From Vogesella sp. XCS3 (GTDB lineage: Bacteria > Pseudomonadota > Gammaproteobacteria > Burkholderiales > Chromobacteriaceae): 64,000 nucleotides of DNA. Below are positions 51,501 to 57,957 of the stretch, one piece after another; the stretch's first letter is position 1, and each line of letters starts with the position of its first letter. The notes under the pieces were generated by a model. That model was not told the origin of the DNA. It did not search any database and saw only the letters and a list, made by a program, of their open reading frames with translations. The stretch lies in NCBI RefSeq assembly GCF_020616155.1, contig NZ_CP085530.1, positions 2,912,501 to 2,976,500 on the forward strand. Reading direction: 5' to 3'. The translations under genes and the position numbers were made by a program.

Positions 51501-54500
51501 TGAACGCCTGCAGTTTGCCGACGGCACTTACTACTTCAACAGCACCAGCAACCAGTGGGTGAAAGAGGGCGCTGCCAAGACCAGCTACCCGCTGACTATT
51601 GCCACGTCTCTGGTAGACCGTGATGGTAGCGAAGTGATCGACAGCATCAAGCTGACACTGGACAGCAAGTACGCCGGCTCCAAACTGCTGAGCAGCACCG
51701 GCACCGAGCTGGGTGTGGTTGCTGCCGATGGCACGCTGACCCTGACCGGCCTGTGGGCCAGCAATGCGCTGGATGTATCGCTGTCCGGTTTGTCGCTGCA
51801 AGTGCCGGGTGCGGTTACCGGCCAGCTGTCGCTGCAAGTAACAGCCATTGCCAAAGAGCTGGCCAACGGCAATACCGCTAGCGGCCAAGCATCGACTTCT
51901 GCAGGTAACCTGGCACCGGAAACATCCAACGTAGCTGCAGGTGGCAATGAAGATAGCGTGATCGCCGTCAACCTGTCCGGCTATGACGTAGACGGTTCGG
52001 TAGCCGGCTTCGTGATCAACAGCCTGCCGGCCAACGGCACACTGTACAGCGATGCCGCGGCCACGCAGCCACTGGCCGCCAATGCCGTGGTGACCGGTAC
52101 GGTGTACTTCAAGCCATCGGCAAACTGGAATGGCGTGACCGAGTTCCAGTACAGCGCGAAAGACAATGCCGGCCTGGTTGATGCGACCCCGGCCAAGGCA
52201 ACCATTTCGGTGGCTGCGGTGAACGATGCGGCCAACCTGGTAGCCGATACCAAGACCGTGCCCGAAGAAACCAACGCTACTGGCAACGTACTGAGCAACG
52301 ATAGTGACGTTGACGGCGCGCTGAGCGTGACGACCTTCAGCATTGCTGGCATCACCGGCAGCTTCACCGCCGGCCAGACCGCCACTATTGCCAACGTGGG
52401 CACGCTGGCCATTGCGGCCAACGGTGACTACGTGTTCGACCCGGTAGACAACTGGAACGGCAGTGTACCGGTGGTGACCTACAACGTACGCGACCCGAAT
52501 GGCGGTACCGGCAGCAGCACGCTGAGCATCACCGTGACCCCGGTGAACGATGCGCCGACGGCTACTGGTGGCCAGATCACCGGTACCGAAGACACATTGC
52601 ATGTGTTTACCTGGGCGCAGTTCAATGTGGCTGATGTTGATAGTGGCGATACGCTATCTATCAAGATCACCACGCTGCCAGCGGATGGCACGCTGCAGTA
52701 CAACGGTGCCAGCGGCTGGGTAAGCGTGACGGCTAACCAGGTGATCAGCAAAGCAGATATCGATGCCGGCAAGCTGCGCTTTACGCCGGATAGTAACGAG
52801 TCTGGTATTGATGGCTACAGCACGGCAGGTACAGGTAACCAGAAGCAGGACTACGCCAGCTTCAACTACCAGGGTGTGGACGCTGCGGGTGCCAGCAGTG
52901 CTACCGTGGCCATGAAAGTGGACATTACCCCGGTAGCGGATGCACCGACGCTGAGTCTCAATAGTGCCCCGACAGCCACACCAACCGGGCTGAAGAAAGA
53001 GTCGTGGACCAATATCTCGTTCGCGGATGTTTACAACGGTGGCAGTGGTGTAAACCAGGATACGCTGGAGACGCGTATCGAAGCCGCATCGGCTGCACAA
53101 AGCACTACTACCATTACCAACGCCGCTCAGACCGATGTCACGGTGGGTACTGCCAGCCGTATCTCCGGCCTGGTGTACCTGGAAGCAGGTAAGACCTACA
53201 CCTTCAGCGGTATTGCTGACGACAGCTTCCGCCTGGAAGTGGGTGGCGCTACTGTTGCCAACGCGCTGTGGGGCAATGGTGGTGGCTATAGCGGTACCTT
53301 CTCGCCAACGGCGAATGGCTACTACACCCTGACTGCCTTCCACCATAACGAGGCTGGTGCGGGTAACTTCGACATTAATGTGTCGGTGAACGGTGCCGCT
53401 GCCGTGGACCTGAGTACGGCCAACCTGAAGCTGTTCACCGGTACGGCAGACATCACCAATGCAGGCGTCAACTTGTCTGCACTGGTGCCGAATGCCAGCG
53501 GTGAGGGTGGTTACTACACCGAAGTACCGCTGAACCGCGGTAACGAAGATACCTGGATCCCGATCTCGCGTATTGCTGCTGGCCTGACCGATACCGACGG
53601 CTCGGAAACCTTGTCGGTGTCCATCAGCGGTCTGGTAAACGGCACCCAGCTGAAAAATGCGGCAGGCGACATCGTAACCGCAGGCGCGAGCGGCATCGTG
53701 ACCCTGCCGGCTGGCTGGAACCTGGCCATGCTGCAGATCAAGGGGCCGCAGGATTACAACGGTACCCAGAACCTGACCGTGACGGCGACCTCTACCGAAC
53801 AGGTAGGCGGCGACAGCAAGACCACCACGGCACCGCTGACCGTGATCATCGACCCGGTAAATGACGCGCCAACCAGTACCGGCGGCAACGTTACCGGTAC
53901 CGAAGACACCAACCTGGTCTTCACGTGGGCCAACTTCAATGTGGCTGATGTAGACAGCGCTGCGGCTAACCTGTCGGTGAAAATCGCCTCGCTGCCAGCC
54001 GATGGAACCTTGCAGTACCAGGGCGCCAGTGGCTGGGTAGCGGTAACGGCCAACCAGGTGATCAGCAAGGCAGATATTGATGCGGGCAAACTGCGCCTGG
54101 TGCCTGACTTTAACGAGTCGGGTAGCGACAGCTTCGCCACCAGCGGTGTTGGTAACCTGAAGAAGGATTACACCTCCTTCAACTACCAGGCAGTAGACAA
54201 CGCTGGCGGCAGCAGCGCGAGCGCCACCATGTCGGTAGATATCACGCCGGTGGCCGATACCCCGACGCTGACCGTGAAAACCGGCAGCAGTGCTACGTTG
54301 TGGGTAACCAGCTGGGAGTCTGCGGCCAACAGCGACAATAGTTCGCAACAGGTCAGCGGCCCGGTATTTGAGAACTGGACTTTGGTAACAACGGGCGACA
54401 AGTTGGCAGGTGGCACCAATGTGTTTGAAGTCTGGGCTGCCGGTGATCAGCAGCAGCGTCAGGATGGCAGTAACAATACCGTGGTGCTGGCACCAGGTGA

Positions 54501-56565
54501 TGGCCGCAATGCGCTGGAGCTGAATGATGCTTCTTCGAATGTGCAAACGCTGGGTATTTCGCGTGATATTGCCACCGTGGCAGGGCAGGTATACGAGCTG
54601 TCGCTGGATTACGCCGGCCGCCCGGGCTTTGGTACAGACTTCACCACCATCGCCGTGTATCTGGGTAACACCTTGCTGGGTACTTATGGCTCTACCAGCC
54701 CGCAAGACAGCTTTAACTGGGAAAACCTGAAGCTGAGCTTTGCCGGCACGGGTAGTACCGAGACGCTCACCATTCGCCTGTCGCCGGACAATACCGGTCA
54801 GAATGCAGGTGGCCGTGGTGCGCTGATCGACGATATCCGTCTGAGCACTACACAAGGCGTGGTGGCGGGTTCGGGCGGTATCAGCGGCAAGACTGCGGTA
54901 TCGCTGTCGACCTACATTACTGGTCAGCTCACCGATACCGATACCTCGGAGGCACTGTCGTACAAGTTCAGCAACTTGCCAGCTGGCGCCACCATCGTGA
55001 GTAACAGCATGCCAGGTGGTTACGCCGCTGTGAATGGGGTCATTACGGTGACTGCGGCCGAGCTGGCTTCTGCCAAGCTGGTGCTGCCGTCTGGCACGCT
55101 GGGTTCTGTTGGCCTGGATGTGGCTGCTGTCAGCACCGAGCCGAACGGTAGCACTGCGCAGACGACTGGCCATCTGGATGTCACTATCCAGTCTGGTACG
55201 GTGACGGCTACACCGATTGGCAGCTACACCGATATCACGTTGGCCGCAACCCAGACGGCAGTGAGCACCAGCTCGCTGGGCTTGCGCTCCGAGTACTACG
55301 GTTATCAGGAAAATACCACTTACGGTAACCTGGACAAGCTGTCCGAGGTAGAGGCGCTGATCGAGGCTCGTACTGGCAACAACAGCAGTCTGATCGGTTC
55401 CATGACCGCTGGGGCCAATGCCGGCATGAATGCCTCCTTCCTGGTGAACAAGCTCGAATTCGGCTTCAGCACTACCGGTGGCAATAGCTCCAATATTGGT
55501 AATGACCTGGGGAATAACTCGACGCTGGCAAGCGGTACGACCCTGGTGAGTGGCTCGGGCAACCTGTACAACTTCCTGAAGGCAAACGGTGCCAATAATG
55601 CCACCGACCTGAAGGCAGGTGGTGCCGGCTTGGGTAGCACCTCGGACGCCATGATCCGTATGCTGGCCTACCTGAACCTGGCTGAGGCTGGCCGCTACGA
55701 CCTGCGCATTACCGCCGATGATGGCTATCGTGTGTATCTGGACGGTACCAGCGTGGCGCAGGTGGACCAGATCCAGTCCACCACCACCAATGTGTTCACT
55801 AACGTGGCACTGAATGGCGGCATGCTGCCACTCGAGATCCTGTACTGGGATCAGGGTGGTGCGGCTACCTTCCGCGTCGAGATCAAGCTGGCAGGTGCGG
55901 CCGACAGCAGCTACCAGGTGATGGGTACCGACAGCTTCCCGCTGTTCCAGGTGGGCAGCCAGCCTAACCTGGCCGATAACCAGGATCTGGTCGATACCGG
56001 CAGCGGTACCTGGGCCATCCGCACAGGTGCGACCTCTACCGGCACTGGCGGTCACGACCGCATTACCGGTACCGATGGGCGCGACACCATTAGCGGTGGC
56101 GAGGGTAATGACCAGCTGAACGGTGGTGCCGGTAAAGACACCCTGAACGGTGGTAATGGTGACGACACCCTGATCGGTGGCAGTGGTAACGACACCATGA
56201 CCGGTGGCCTGGGCGTGGATACCTTCCAGTGGTCGCTGGCGGACAAAGGCACTACTACCAACCCGGCGCACGATGTCATTACCGACTTCAAGACCGGTGT
56301 CGGCGGCGATGTGCTCGACCTGCGTGACCTGCTGCAAGGTGAGAACAGCGGTAACCTTACCCAGTACCTGCACTTCTCTGCTAGTGGTAACGATACGCTG
56401 GTACAGATCAGCAGTAGCGGTGCCTTTAGCAGCAATGGCGCTAATGCGGCAACGGTGACCGATCAGAGCATTCTGCTGAAAGACGTTGCACTGAGTAGCC
56501 TGGGCAGCACAGACCAGCAGGTGATTACCGAACTGTTGAAAAACAACCTGAAAACCGACCAGTAA
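36514..56565 (+). CDS. LapA-like giant adhesin with 36 Calx-beta-like repeats (second)
   Basis: A 6683-residue adhesin, one uninterrupted frame of 20 kb. The retention module (1-150) parallels adhesin 1 and has TAAG at 115-118. Three Ig-like domains follow (to about 450), then 36 Calx-beta-like domains (about 452-4704), each with the DEG...DGTATADDY...VDNDDAP pattern. The distal 2000 residues hold cadherin-like domains, an internal RTX block (GGAGNDILIGEQGDD), PA14-like domains (about 5490-5645 and 6253-6472), a lectin-like domain (about 5926-6116), terminal RTX nonapeptides (about 6509-6569) and the T1SS signal. Lectin-like, PA14, RTX and signal occur in the same order as in adhesin 1. It probably mediates biofilm or surface attachment. 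A ribosome-binding GGAG supports ATG 36514. Confidence 0.92.
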   Translation: MAAAVNVAQGKVVSLTGKVLAIAADGSQRILKLGDIVAAGERLVVPADGAIELQGSNGHIVKIAEARDLTITDDVFGLQGTDATDAAIAALNPDAQQVLAALESGQDPLQGLEETAAGLAAGGGEDGGNSFVVISRVAESIQPLSLNNQIDAVSAETVQTTDTTTVLVDDSTTVTINNVGPSRDNTPLLTGTGEAGATVVISNAAGQVIATTVVAANGTWSVESTVALPDGNTGLTAVATDTNGNKATSVATAIIDTTTTVTIDNVGPTRDTTPLLSGTGETGATIVVSDKDGNVIGTATVGTDGRWSVESTRPLPEGGSNLTVTATDPLGNTASNTGTAQIDTTAPLAPVVVITEDANNDGVIANGELSGKVDVSITLPAGTNAGDVLTINSGTTTQTITLTDSDIRTGTVAITLDPPAEGSQLTVTATLTDPAGNVSPEGKDSAQINTAQIDFVGSVAGPGAASADEGSNLVFDVRLSTASTIATTFDFVLKDGTATADDYGKASFSNGVSYDAGTGKITVPAGVTSFTVTVPTTQDTTDEPNETVKLSIGGKDATGTIVDNDDAPTIEHIGKPDPAAANPNDVSADEGSELSFTVKLSNASSTSTTFDFVLKDGTATADDYGKASFSDGVSYDAGTGKITVPAGVTSFTVTVPTTQDTTDEPNETVKLSIGGKDATGTIVDNDDAPTIEHIGKPDPAAANPNDVSAIEGDSLSFSVKLSNASSTSTTFDFVLKDGTATSDDYGKASFSDGVSYDAGTGKITVPAGVTSFTVTVPTTQDTTDEADETVKLSIGGKDATGTIIDNDGAPTIASVDVSNAGAKADEGTALNFNVQLSNASASQTTFAFSLAGVTAAEGDFNRAGVTFSNGVTLSADGKSVIVPAGVSSFTVTVPTINDTVDEADETLKLAVGGKDATGTIVDNDDAPTIEHIGKPDPAAANPNDVSADEGSELSFTVKLSNASSTSTTFDFVLKDGTATADDYGKASFSDGVSYDAGTGKITVPAGVTSFTVTVPTTQDTTDEPNETVKLSIGGKDATGTIVDNDDAPTIEHIGKPDPAAANPNDVSAIEGDSLSFSVKLSNASSTSTTFDFVLKDGTATSDDYGKASFSDGVSYDAGTGKITVPAGVTSFTVTVPTTQDTTDEADETVKLSIGGKDATGTIIDNDGAPSIASVDVSNAGAKADEGTALNFNVQLSNASASQTTFAFSLAGVTASEGDFNRAGVTFSNGVTLSADGKSVIVPAGVSSFTVTVPTINDTVDEADETLKLAVGGKDATGTIVDNDDAPTIEHIGKPDPAAANPNDVSADEGSELSFTVKLSNASSTSTTFDFVLKDGTATADDYGKASFSDGVSYDAGTGKITVPAGVTSFTVTVPTTQDTTDEPNETVKLSIGGKDATGTIVDNDDAPTIEHIGKPDPAAANPNDVSAIEGDSLSFSVKLSNASSTSTTFDFVLKDGTATADDYGKASFSDGVSYDAGTGKITVPAGVTSFTVTVPTTQDTTDEADETVKLSIGGKDATGTIIDNDGAPTIASVDVSNADAKADEGTALNFNVQLSNASASQTTFDFSLAGVTASEGDFNRAGVTFSNGVTLSADGKSVIVPAGVSSFTVTVPTINDTVDEADETLKLAVGGKDATGTIVDNDGAPTIEHIGKPDPAAANPNDVSADEGSELSFTVKLSNASSTSTTFDFVLKDGTATADDYGKASFSDGVSYDAGTGKITVPAGVTSFTVTVPTTQDTTDEPNETVKLSIGGKDATGTIVDNDDAPTIEHIGKPDPAAANPNDVSAIEGDSLSFSVKLSNASSTSTTFDFVLKDGTATSDDYGKASFSDGVSYDAGTGKITVPAGVTSFTVTVPTTQDTTDEADETVKLSIGGKDATGTIIDNDGAPTIASVDVSNAGAKADEGTALNFNVQLSNASASQTTFAFSLAGVTAAEGDFNRAGVTFSNGVTLSADGKSVIVPAGVSSFTVTVPTINDTVDEADETLKLAVGGKDATGTIVDNDDAPTIEHIGKPDPAAANPNDVSADEGSELSFTVKLSNASSTSTTFDFVLKDGTATADDYGKASFSDGVSYDAGTGKITVPAGVTSFTVTVPTTQDTTDEPNETVKLSIGGKDATGTIVDNDDAPTIEHIGKPDPAAANPNDVSAIEGDSLSFSVKLSNASSTSTTFDFVLKDGTATSDDYGKASFSDGVSYDAGTGKITVPAGVTSFTVTVPTTQDTTDEADETVKLSIGGKDATGTIIDNDGAPTIASVDVSNAGAKADEGTALNFNVQLSNASASQTTFAFSLAGVTAAEGDFNRAGVTFSNGVTLSADGKSVIVPAGVSSFTVTVPTINDTVDEADETLKLAVGGKDATGTIVDNDDAPTISGVSVTNTGAKADEGTALNFKVDLSAASEQATSHSFSLAGVTAVEGDFDRSKVTFTNGVTLSADGKSVIVPAGVSSFTVTVPTINDTVDEADETLKLAVGGKDATGTIVDNDDAPTISGVSVTNTGAKADEGTALNFKVDLSAASEQATSHSFSLAGVTAAEGDFNRAGVTFSNGVTLSADGKSVIVPAGVSSFTVTVPTINDTVDEADETLKLAVGGKDATGTIVDNDDAPTISGVSVTNTGAKADEGNALNFKVDLSAASEQATSHSFSLAGVTAVEGDFDRSKVTFTNGVTLSADGKSVIVPAGVSSFTVTVPTINDTVDEADETLKLAVGGKDATGTIVDNDDAPTISGVSVTNTGAKADEGTVLNFKVDLSAASEQATSHSFSLAGVTAAEGDFDRSKVTFTNGVTLSADGKSVIVPAGVSSFTVTVPTINDTVDEADETLKLAVGGKDATGTIVDNDATPTISGVSVTNTGAKADEGTALNFKVDLSAASEQTTSHSFSLAGVTAAEGDFDRSKVTFTNGVTLSADGKSVTVPAGVSSFTVTVPTVNDTVDEADETLKLAVGGKDATGTIVDNDDAPTISGVSVTNTGAKADEGTALNFKVDLSAASEQTTSHSFSLAGVTASEGDFNRAGVTFSNGVTLSADGKSVIVPAGVSSFTVTVPTINDTVDEADETLKLAVGGKDATGTIVDNDDAPTISGVSVTNTGAKADEGTALNFKVDLSAASEQTTSHSFSLAGVTAAEGDFDRSKVTFTNGVTLSADGKSVIVPAGVSSFTVTVPTINDTVDEADETLKLAVGGKDATGTIVDNDATPTISGVSVTNTDAKADEGTALNFKVDLSAASEQTTSHSFSLAGVTASEGDFNRAGVTFSNGVTLSADGKSVIVPAGVSSFTVTVPTINDTVDEADETLKLAVGGKDATGTIVDNDDAPTISGVSVTNTGAKADEGTALNFKVDLSAASEQATSHSFSLAGVTAAEGDFNRAGVTFSNGVTLSADGKSVIVPAGVSSFTVTVPTINDTVDEADETLKLAVGGKDATGTIVDNDDAPTISGVSVTNTGAKADEGNALNFKVDLSAASEQATSHSFSLAGVTAVEGDFDRSKVTFTNGVTLSADGKSVIVPAGVSSFTVTVPTINDTVDEADETLKLAVGGKDATGTIVDNDDAPTISGVSVTNTGAKADEGTALNFKVDLSAASEQATSHSFSLAGVTAAEGDFDRSKVTFTNGVTLSADGKSVIVPAGVSSFTVTVPTINDTVDEADETLKLAVGGKDATGTIVDNDDAPTISGVSVTNTGAKADEGNALNFKVDLSAASEQATSHSFSLAGVTAVEGDFDRSKVTFTNGVTLSADGKSVIVPAGVSSFTVTVPTINDTVDEADETLKLAVGGKDATGTIVDNDDAPTISGVSVTNTGAKADEGTVLNFKVDLSSASEQATSHSFSLAGVTAAEGDFDRSKVTFTNGVTLSADGKSVIVPAGVSSFTVTVPTINDTVDEADETLKLAVGGKDATGTIVDNDATPTISGVSVTNTDAKADEGTALNFKVDLSAASEQTTSHSFSLAGVTASEGDFNRAGVTFSNGVTLSADGKSVIVPAGVSSFTVTVPTINDTVDEADETLKLAVGGKDATGTIVDNDATPTISGVSVTNTDAKADEGTALNFKVDLSAASEQTTSHSFSLAGVTASEGDFNRAGVTFSNGVTLSADGKSVIVPAGVSSFTVTVPTINDTVDEADETLKLAVGGKDATGTIVDNDATPTISGVSVTNTDAKADEGTALNFKVDLSAASEQTTSHSFSLAGVTAAEGDFDRSKVTFTNGVTLSADGKSVIVPAGVSSFTVTVPTINDTVDEADETLKLAVGGKDATGTIVDNDDAPTISGVSVTNTGAKADEGTVLNFKVDLSAASEQATSHSFSLAGVTAAEGDFDRSKVTFTNGVTLSADGKSVIVPAGVSSFTVTVPTINDTVDEADETLKLAVGGKDATGTIVDNDDAPTISGVSVTNTGAKADEGTVLNFKVDLSAASEQATSHSFSLAGVTAAEGDFDRSKVTFTNGVTLSADGKSVIVPAGVSSFTVTVPTINDTVDEADETLKLAVGGKDATGTIVDNDDAPTISGVSVTNTGAKADEGTALNFKVDLSAASEQTTSHSFSLAGVTAAEGDFNRAGVTFSNGVTLSADGKSVIVPAGVSSFTVTVPTINDTVDEADETLKLAVGGKDATGTIVDNDDAPTISGVSVTNTGAKADEGTALNFKVDLSAASEQTTSHSFSLAGVTAAEGDFNRAGVTFSNGVTLSADGKSVIVPAGVSSFTVTVPTINDTVDEADETLKLAVGGKDATGTIVDNDSAPNGTDKTISINEDTARTLGAADFGFTDSDAGDTLSAVRIDTLPTDGKLYLNGTLATAGVVVSAADLAAGKLVFQPDTHESKLSGGYAQLTFSVKDSGGNFDGTPNTLTVNVVPVADVPTVSVTLGAGSYDAGSPYSGGKNYSGWSDAQASYGSNAIELTGSGDAWSTPAGKESQGFAVKGGGLNDLISMHGSTGNNILIGDDGILGNSDGSNTGQVNDTLYGGAGNDILIGEQGDDSLFGGSGVDTAVYAGNFADYTIGVPTASAGGSLAFQVKDKQTNGNPYGGEGTDNLYDVERLQFADGTYYFNSTSNQWVKEGAAKTSYPLTIATSLVDRDGSEVIDSIKLTLDSKYAGSKLLSSTGTELGVVAADGTLTLTGLWASNALDVSLSGLSLQVPGAVTGQLSLQVTAIAKELANGNTASGQASTSAGNLAPETSNVAAGGNEDSVIAVNLSGYDVDGSVAGFVINSLPANGTLYSDAAATQPLAANAVVTGTVYFKPSANWNGVTEFQYSAKDNAGLVDATPAKATISVAAVNDAANLVADTKTVPEETNATGNVLSNDSDVDGALSVTTFSIAGITGSFTAGQTATIANVGTLAIAANGDYVFDPVDNWNGSVPVVTYNVRDPNGGTGSSTLSITVTPVNDAPTATGGQITGTEDTLHVFTWAQFNVADVDSGDTLSIKITTLPADGTLQYNGASGWVSVTANQVISKADIDAGKLRFTPDSNESGIDGYSTAGTGNQKQDYASFNYQGVDAAGASSATVAMKVDITPVADAPTLSLNSAPTATPTGLKKESWTNISFADVYNGGSGVNQDTLETRIEAASAAQSTTTITNAAQTDVTVGTASRISGLVYLEAGKTYTFSGIADDSFRLEVGGATVANALWGNGGGYSGTFSPTANGYYTLTAFHHNEAGAGNFDINVSVNGAAAVDLSTANLKLFTGTADITNAGVNLSALVPNASGEGGYYTEVPLNRGNEDTWIPISRIAAGLTDTDGSETLSVSISGLVNGTQLKNAAGDIVTAGASGIVTLPAGWNLAMLQIKGPQDYNGTQNLTVTATSTEQVGGDSKTTTAPLTVIIDPVNDAPTSTGGNVTGTEDTNLVFTWANFNVADVDSAAANLSVKIASLPADGTLQYQGASGWVAVTANQVISKADIDAGKLRLVPDFNESGSDSFATSGVGNLKKDYTSFNYQAVDNAGGSSASATMSVDITPVADTPTLTVKTGSSATLWVTSWESAANSDNSSQQVSGPVFENWTLVTTGDKLAGGTNVFEVWAAGDQQQRQDGSNNTVVLAPGDGRNALELNDASSNVQTLGISRDIATVAGQVYELSLDYAGRPGFGTDFTTIAVYLGNTLLGTYGSTSPQDSFNWENLKLSFAGTGSTETLTIRLSPDNTGQNAGGRGALIDDIRLSTTQGVVAGSGGISGKTAVSLSTYITGQLTDTDTSEALSYKFSNLPAGATIVSNSMPGGYAAVNGVITVTAAELASAKLVLPSGTLGSVGLDVAAVSTEPNGSTAQTTGHLDVTIQSGTVTATPIGSYTDITLAATQTAVSTSSLGLRSEYYGYQENTTYGNLDKLSEVEALIEARTGNNSSLIGSMTAGANAGMNASFLVNKLEFGFSTTGGNSSNIGNDLGNNSTLASGTTLVSGSGNLYNFLKANGANNATDLKAGGAGLGSTSDAMIRMLAYLNLAEAGRYDLRITADDGYRVYLDGTSVAQVDQIQSTTTNVFTNVALNGGMLPLEILYWDQGGAATFRVEIKLAGAADSSYQVMGTDSFPLFQVGSQPNLADNQDLVDTGSGTWAIRTGATSTGTGGHDRITGTDGRDTISGGEGNDQLNGGAGKDTLNGGNGDDTLIGGSGNDTMTGGLGVDTFQWSLADKGTTTNPAHDVITDFKTGVGGDVLDLRDLLQGENSGNLTQYLHFSASGNDTLVQISSSGAFSSNGANAATVTDQSILLKDVALSSLGSTDQQVITELLKNNLKTDQ
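38220..43605 (+). repeat. five copies of a 1077-bp higher-order repeat in adhesin 2
   Basis: Each 359-codon unit contains three Calx-beta-like domains in fixed order: type A1 (IEHIGKPDPAAANPNDVSADEG), A2 (same start, then AIEGDS) and B (IASVDVSNAGAKADEG). Units start near 38220, 39297, 40374, 41451 and 42528 and are nearly identical in DNA. Confidence 0.93.
43606..50625 (+). repeat. twenty copies of a 351-bp repeat in adhesin 2
   Basis: 117-codon Calx-beta-like units beginning ISGVSVTN, the first three at 43606, 43957 and 44308; 20 copies fill the interval at a constant 351 bases. Variants (TALNF/NALNF/TVLNF, DDAPT/DATPT, FNRAG/FDRSK) recur in blocks: copies 2-3 resemble 9-10 and copies 3-5 resemble 12-14. 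Confidence 0.93.
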
Positions 56566-56580
56566 ACCTGGGTGTGTGAC

Positions 56581-56608
56581 AAAAGAGCCGGCTAGCCGGC
56601 TCTTTTTT
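56581..56608. terminator. intrinsic terminator after adhesin 2
   Basis: AAAAGAGCCGGC / GCCGGCTCTTTT around TA, T-run after and A-run before. Confidence 0.92.
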
Positions 56609-56703
56609 ATACCTGTACCAAACGCCACGTGGTGTTCGGCCAAGTATCCATACACTGGAACGGCAATTGCTATACTGCCCCTATCATTCGCTGGAGCGCT
56701 GCT

Positions 56704-57894
56704 GTGGAAAACTTACCAATGCGGGATGGCTTGTCGCTAGACTCCCATTTTCAGCCCATTTACAGCCTGGCTCACCGCCGTACGGTGGGGATGGAGGCGC
56801 TGCTGCGCGCGACCGAGCAAGGCAAGGCGCTGAGCCCGCCGCAGGTCTACGAGCGCTACATCCGCCGTGATGAACGTGCCGCCATGGACCTGGCCGTGGT
56901 ACGAGCCCATTGCCAGCATTTCGCCCGCACTCCGGCAGCCCAGCGTTGGCTGTTTCTCAATATCGACGCCGTTACCCTGGCCGACTTGAACTATGTGCAG
57001 CAGCTGCAGCAGATCATTGCCGACTCGGGCATCCCGCCGCAGCTGATCGTGCTGGAAGTGCTGGAGCAGGCTCTGGAGCTGGATGCCGGCTTGTTGGAAG
57101 GGGTGGCGCTGTTGCGCGAGCAAGGCTGCCTGCTAGCCATTGATGATTTTGGTGTCGGGCATTCCAATCTGGACCGGGTGTGCAGCCTGGAGCCCGACTT
57201 CATCAAGTTTGACCGCCACCTGCTGCGCAGCGCGGTAAACCAGCAGCGCACCCGCACCCTTTTGTCGCGCTTGGTGCGATTGATGCACGAAATTGGTGCA
57301 CTGGTAGTGGTGGAGGGGGTGGAGAGCGAGTCGGACGTGGTGGTAGCGCTGGATTCCGGCTGCGATCTGGTGCAGGGCTTCTATGTTGCCATGCCCGCTT
57401 TGGTGCCAGACCGTGATGAGCAAATTACCCCGCGGCTGGACGCCAAGTGGGACGAGCTGATGAACCGCGAGCTGTTGCGCCGCAAGCTGAACCGCCGCCA
57501 GCTGGAGCTGTCACGCCAGGCCTTTGTGCAAACGGCCATTGCCCTGATGCAGGGCAACGAGTTCAGGTTGGCCGCACAGCCCATGCTGAGCCTGCCGGAT
57601 GTGATTCGTTGTTTCTTGCTGGATCAGGAAGGCCGCCAGCTGGGGCGTAACCTGAATGTGCGCGAGTTGTCCGAAGTAAACCGCTTGCGCTTTGCCCCGC
57701 TGGAAGACACCACAGGCGCCGTTTGGTCACGCCGTAGCTATTTCCAGCACGCCATCGACCAGCCGGGTGTGCTGTATATGAGCGAGCCTTATCTGTCGAT
57801 GACCGACACGCGTACCTGTGTGACCCTATCGATGGCGATCGAGATCGACGAACAGATGCACGTGCTGTGTTCGGACGTGATGCTGCCCAAGTAG
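56704..57894 (+). CDS. EAL-domain c-di-GMP phosphodiesterase with C-terminal sensory domain
   Basis: A 396-residue protein predicted to hydrolyse c-di-GMP to pGpG. The EAL domain (about 8-245) keeps its catalytic residues: EALLR for the E-x-L motif, the Asn of FLNID, the Glu of VLEVLEQAL, DDFG in AIDDFGVGHS, the Lys of FIKFDR, the Glu of VVEGVES, and QGF. After about 250 comes a helical linker and a PAS/Cache-like domain resembling YkuI C-terminal regions. GTG 56704 is preceded by GGAG (56692-56695); ATG 56719 is the alternative. Being next to LapA-like adhesins, whose retention is c-di-GMP controlled in the Lap system, it may promote adhesin release; this is inference. It has its own terminator and a separate start from the adhesin transcript. 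Confidence 0.88.
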   Translation: MENLPMRDGLSLDSHFQPIYSLAHRRTVGMEALLRATEQGKALSPPQVYERYIRRDERAAMDLAVVRAHCQHFARTPAAQRWLFLNIDAVTLADLNYVQQLQQIIADSGIPPQLIVLEVLEQALELDAGLLEGVALLREQGCLLAIDDFGVGHSNLDRVCSLEPDFIKFDRHLLRSAVNQQRTRTLLSRLVRLMHEIGALVVVEGVESESDVVVALDSGCDLVQGFYVAMPALVPDRDEQITPRLDAKWDELMNRELLRRKLNRRQLELSRQAFVQTAIALMQGNEFRLAAQPMLSLPDVIRCFLLDQEGRQLGRNLNVRELSEVNRLRFAPLEDTTGAVWSRRSYFQHAIDQPGVLYMSEPYLSMTDTRTCVTLSMAIEIDEQMHVLCSDVMLPK

Positions 57895-57915
57895 ACACGG
57901 GCATTGGCAAAAGCA

Positions 57916-57943
57916 AAACACCGGGCCTGGGCCCGGTGTTTTG
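57916..57943. terminator. bidirectional terminator between the EAL gene and dolP
   Basis: AAAACACCGGGCC and GGCCCGGTGTTTT arms, serving both converging units. Confidence 0.9.
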
Positions 57944-57957
57944 TTATGGGGTCGTGC

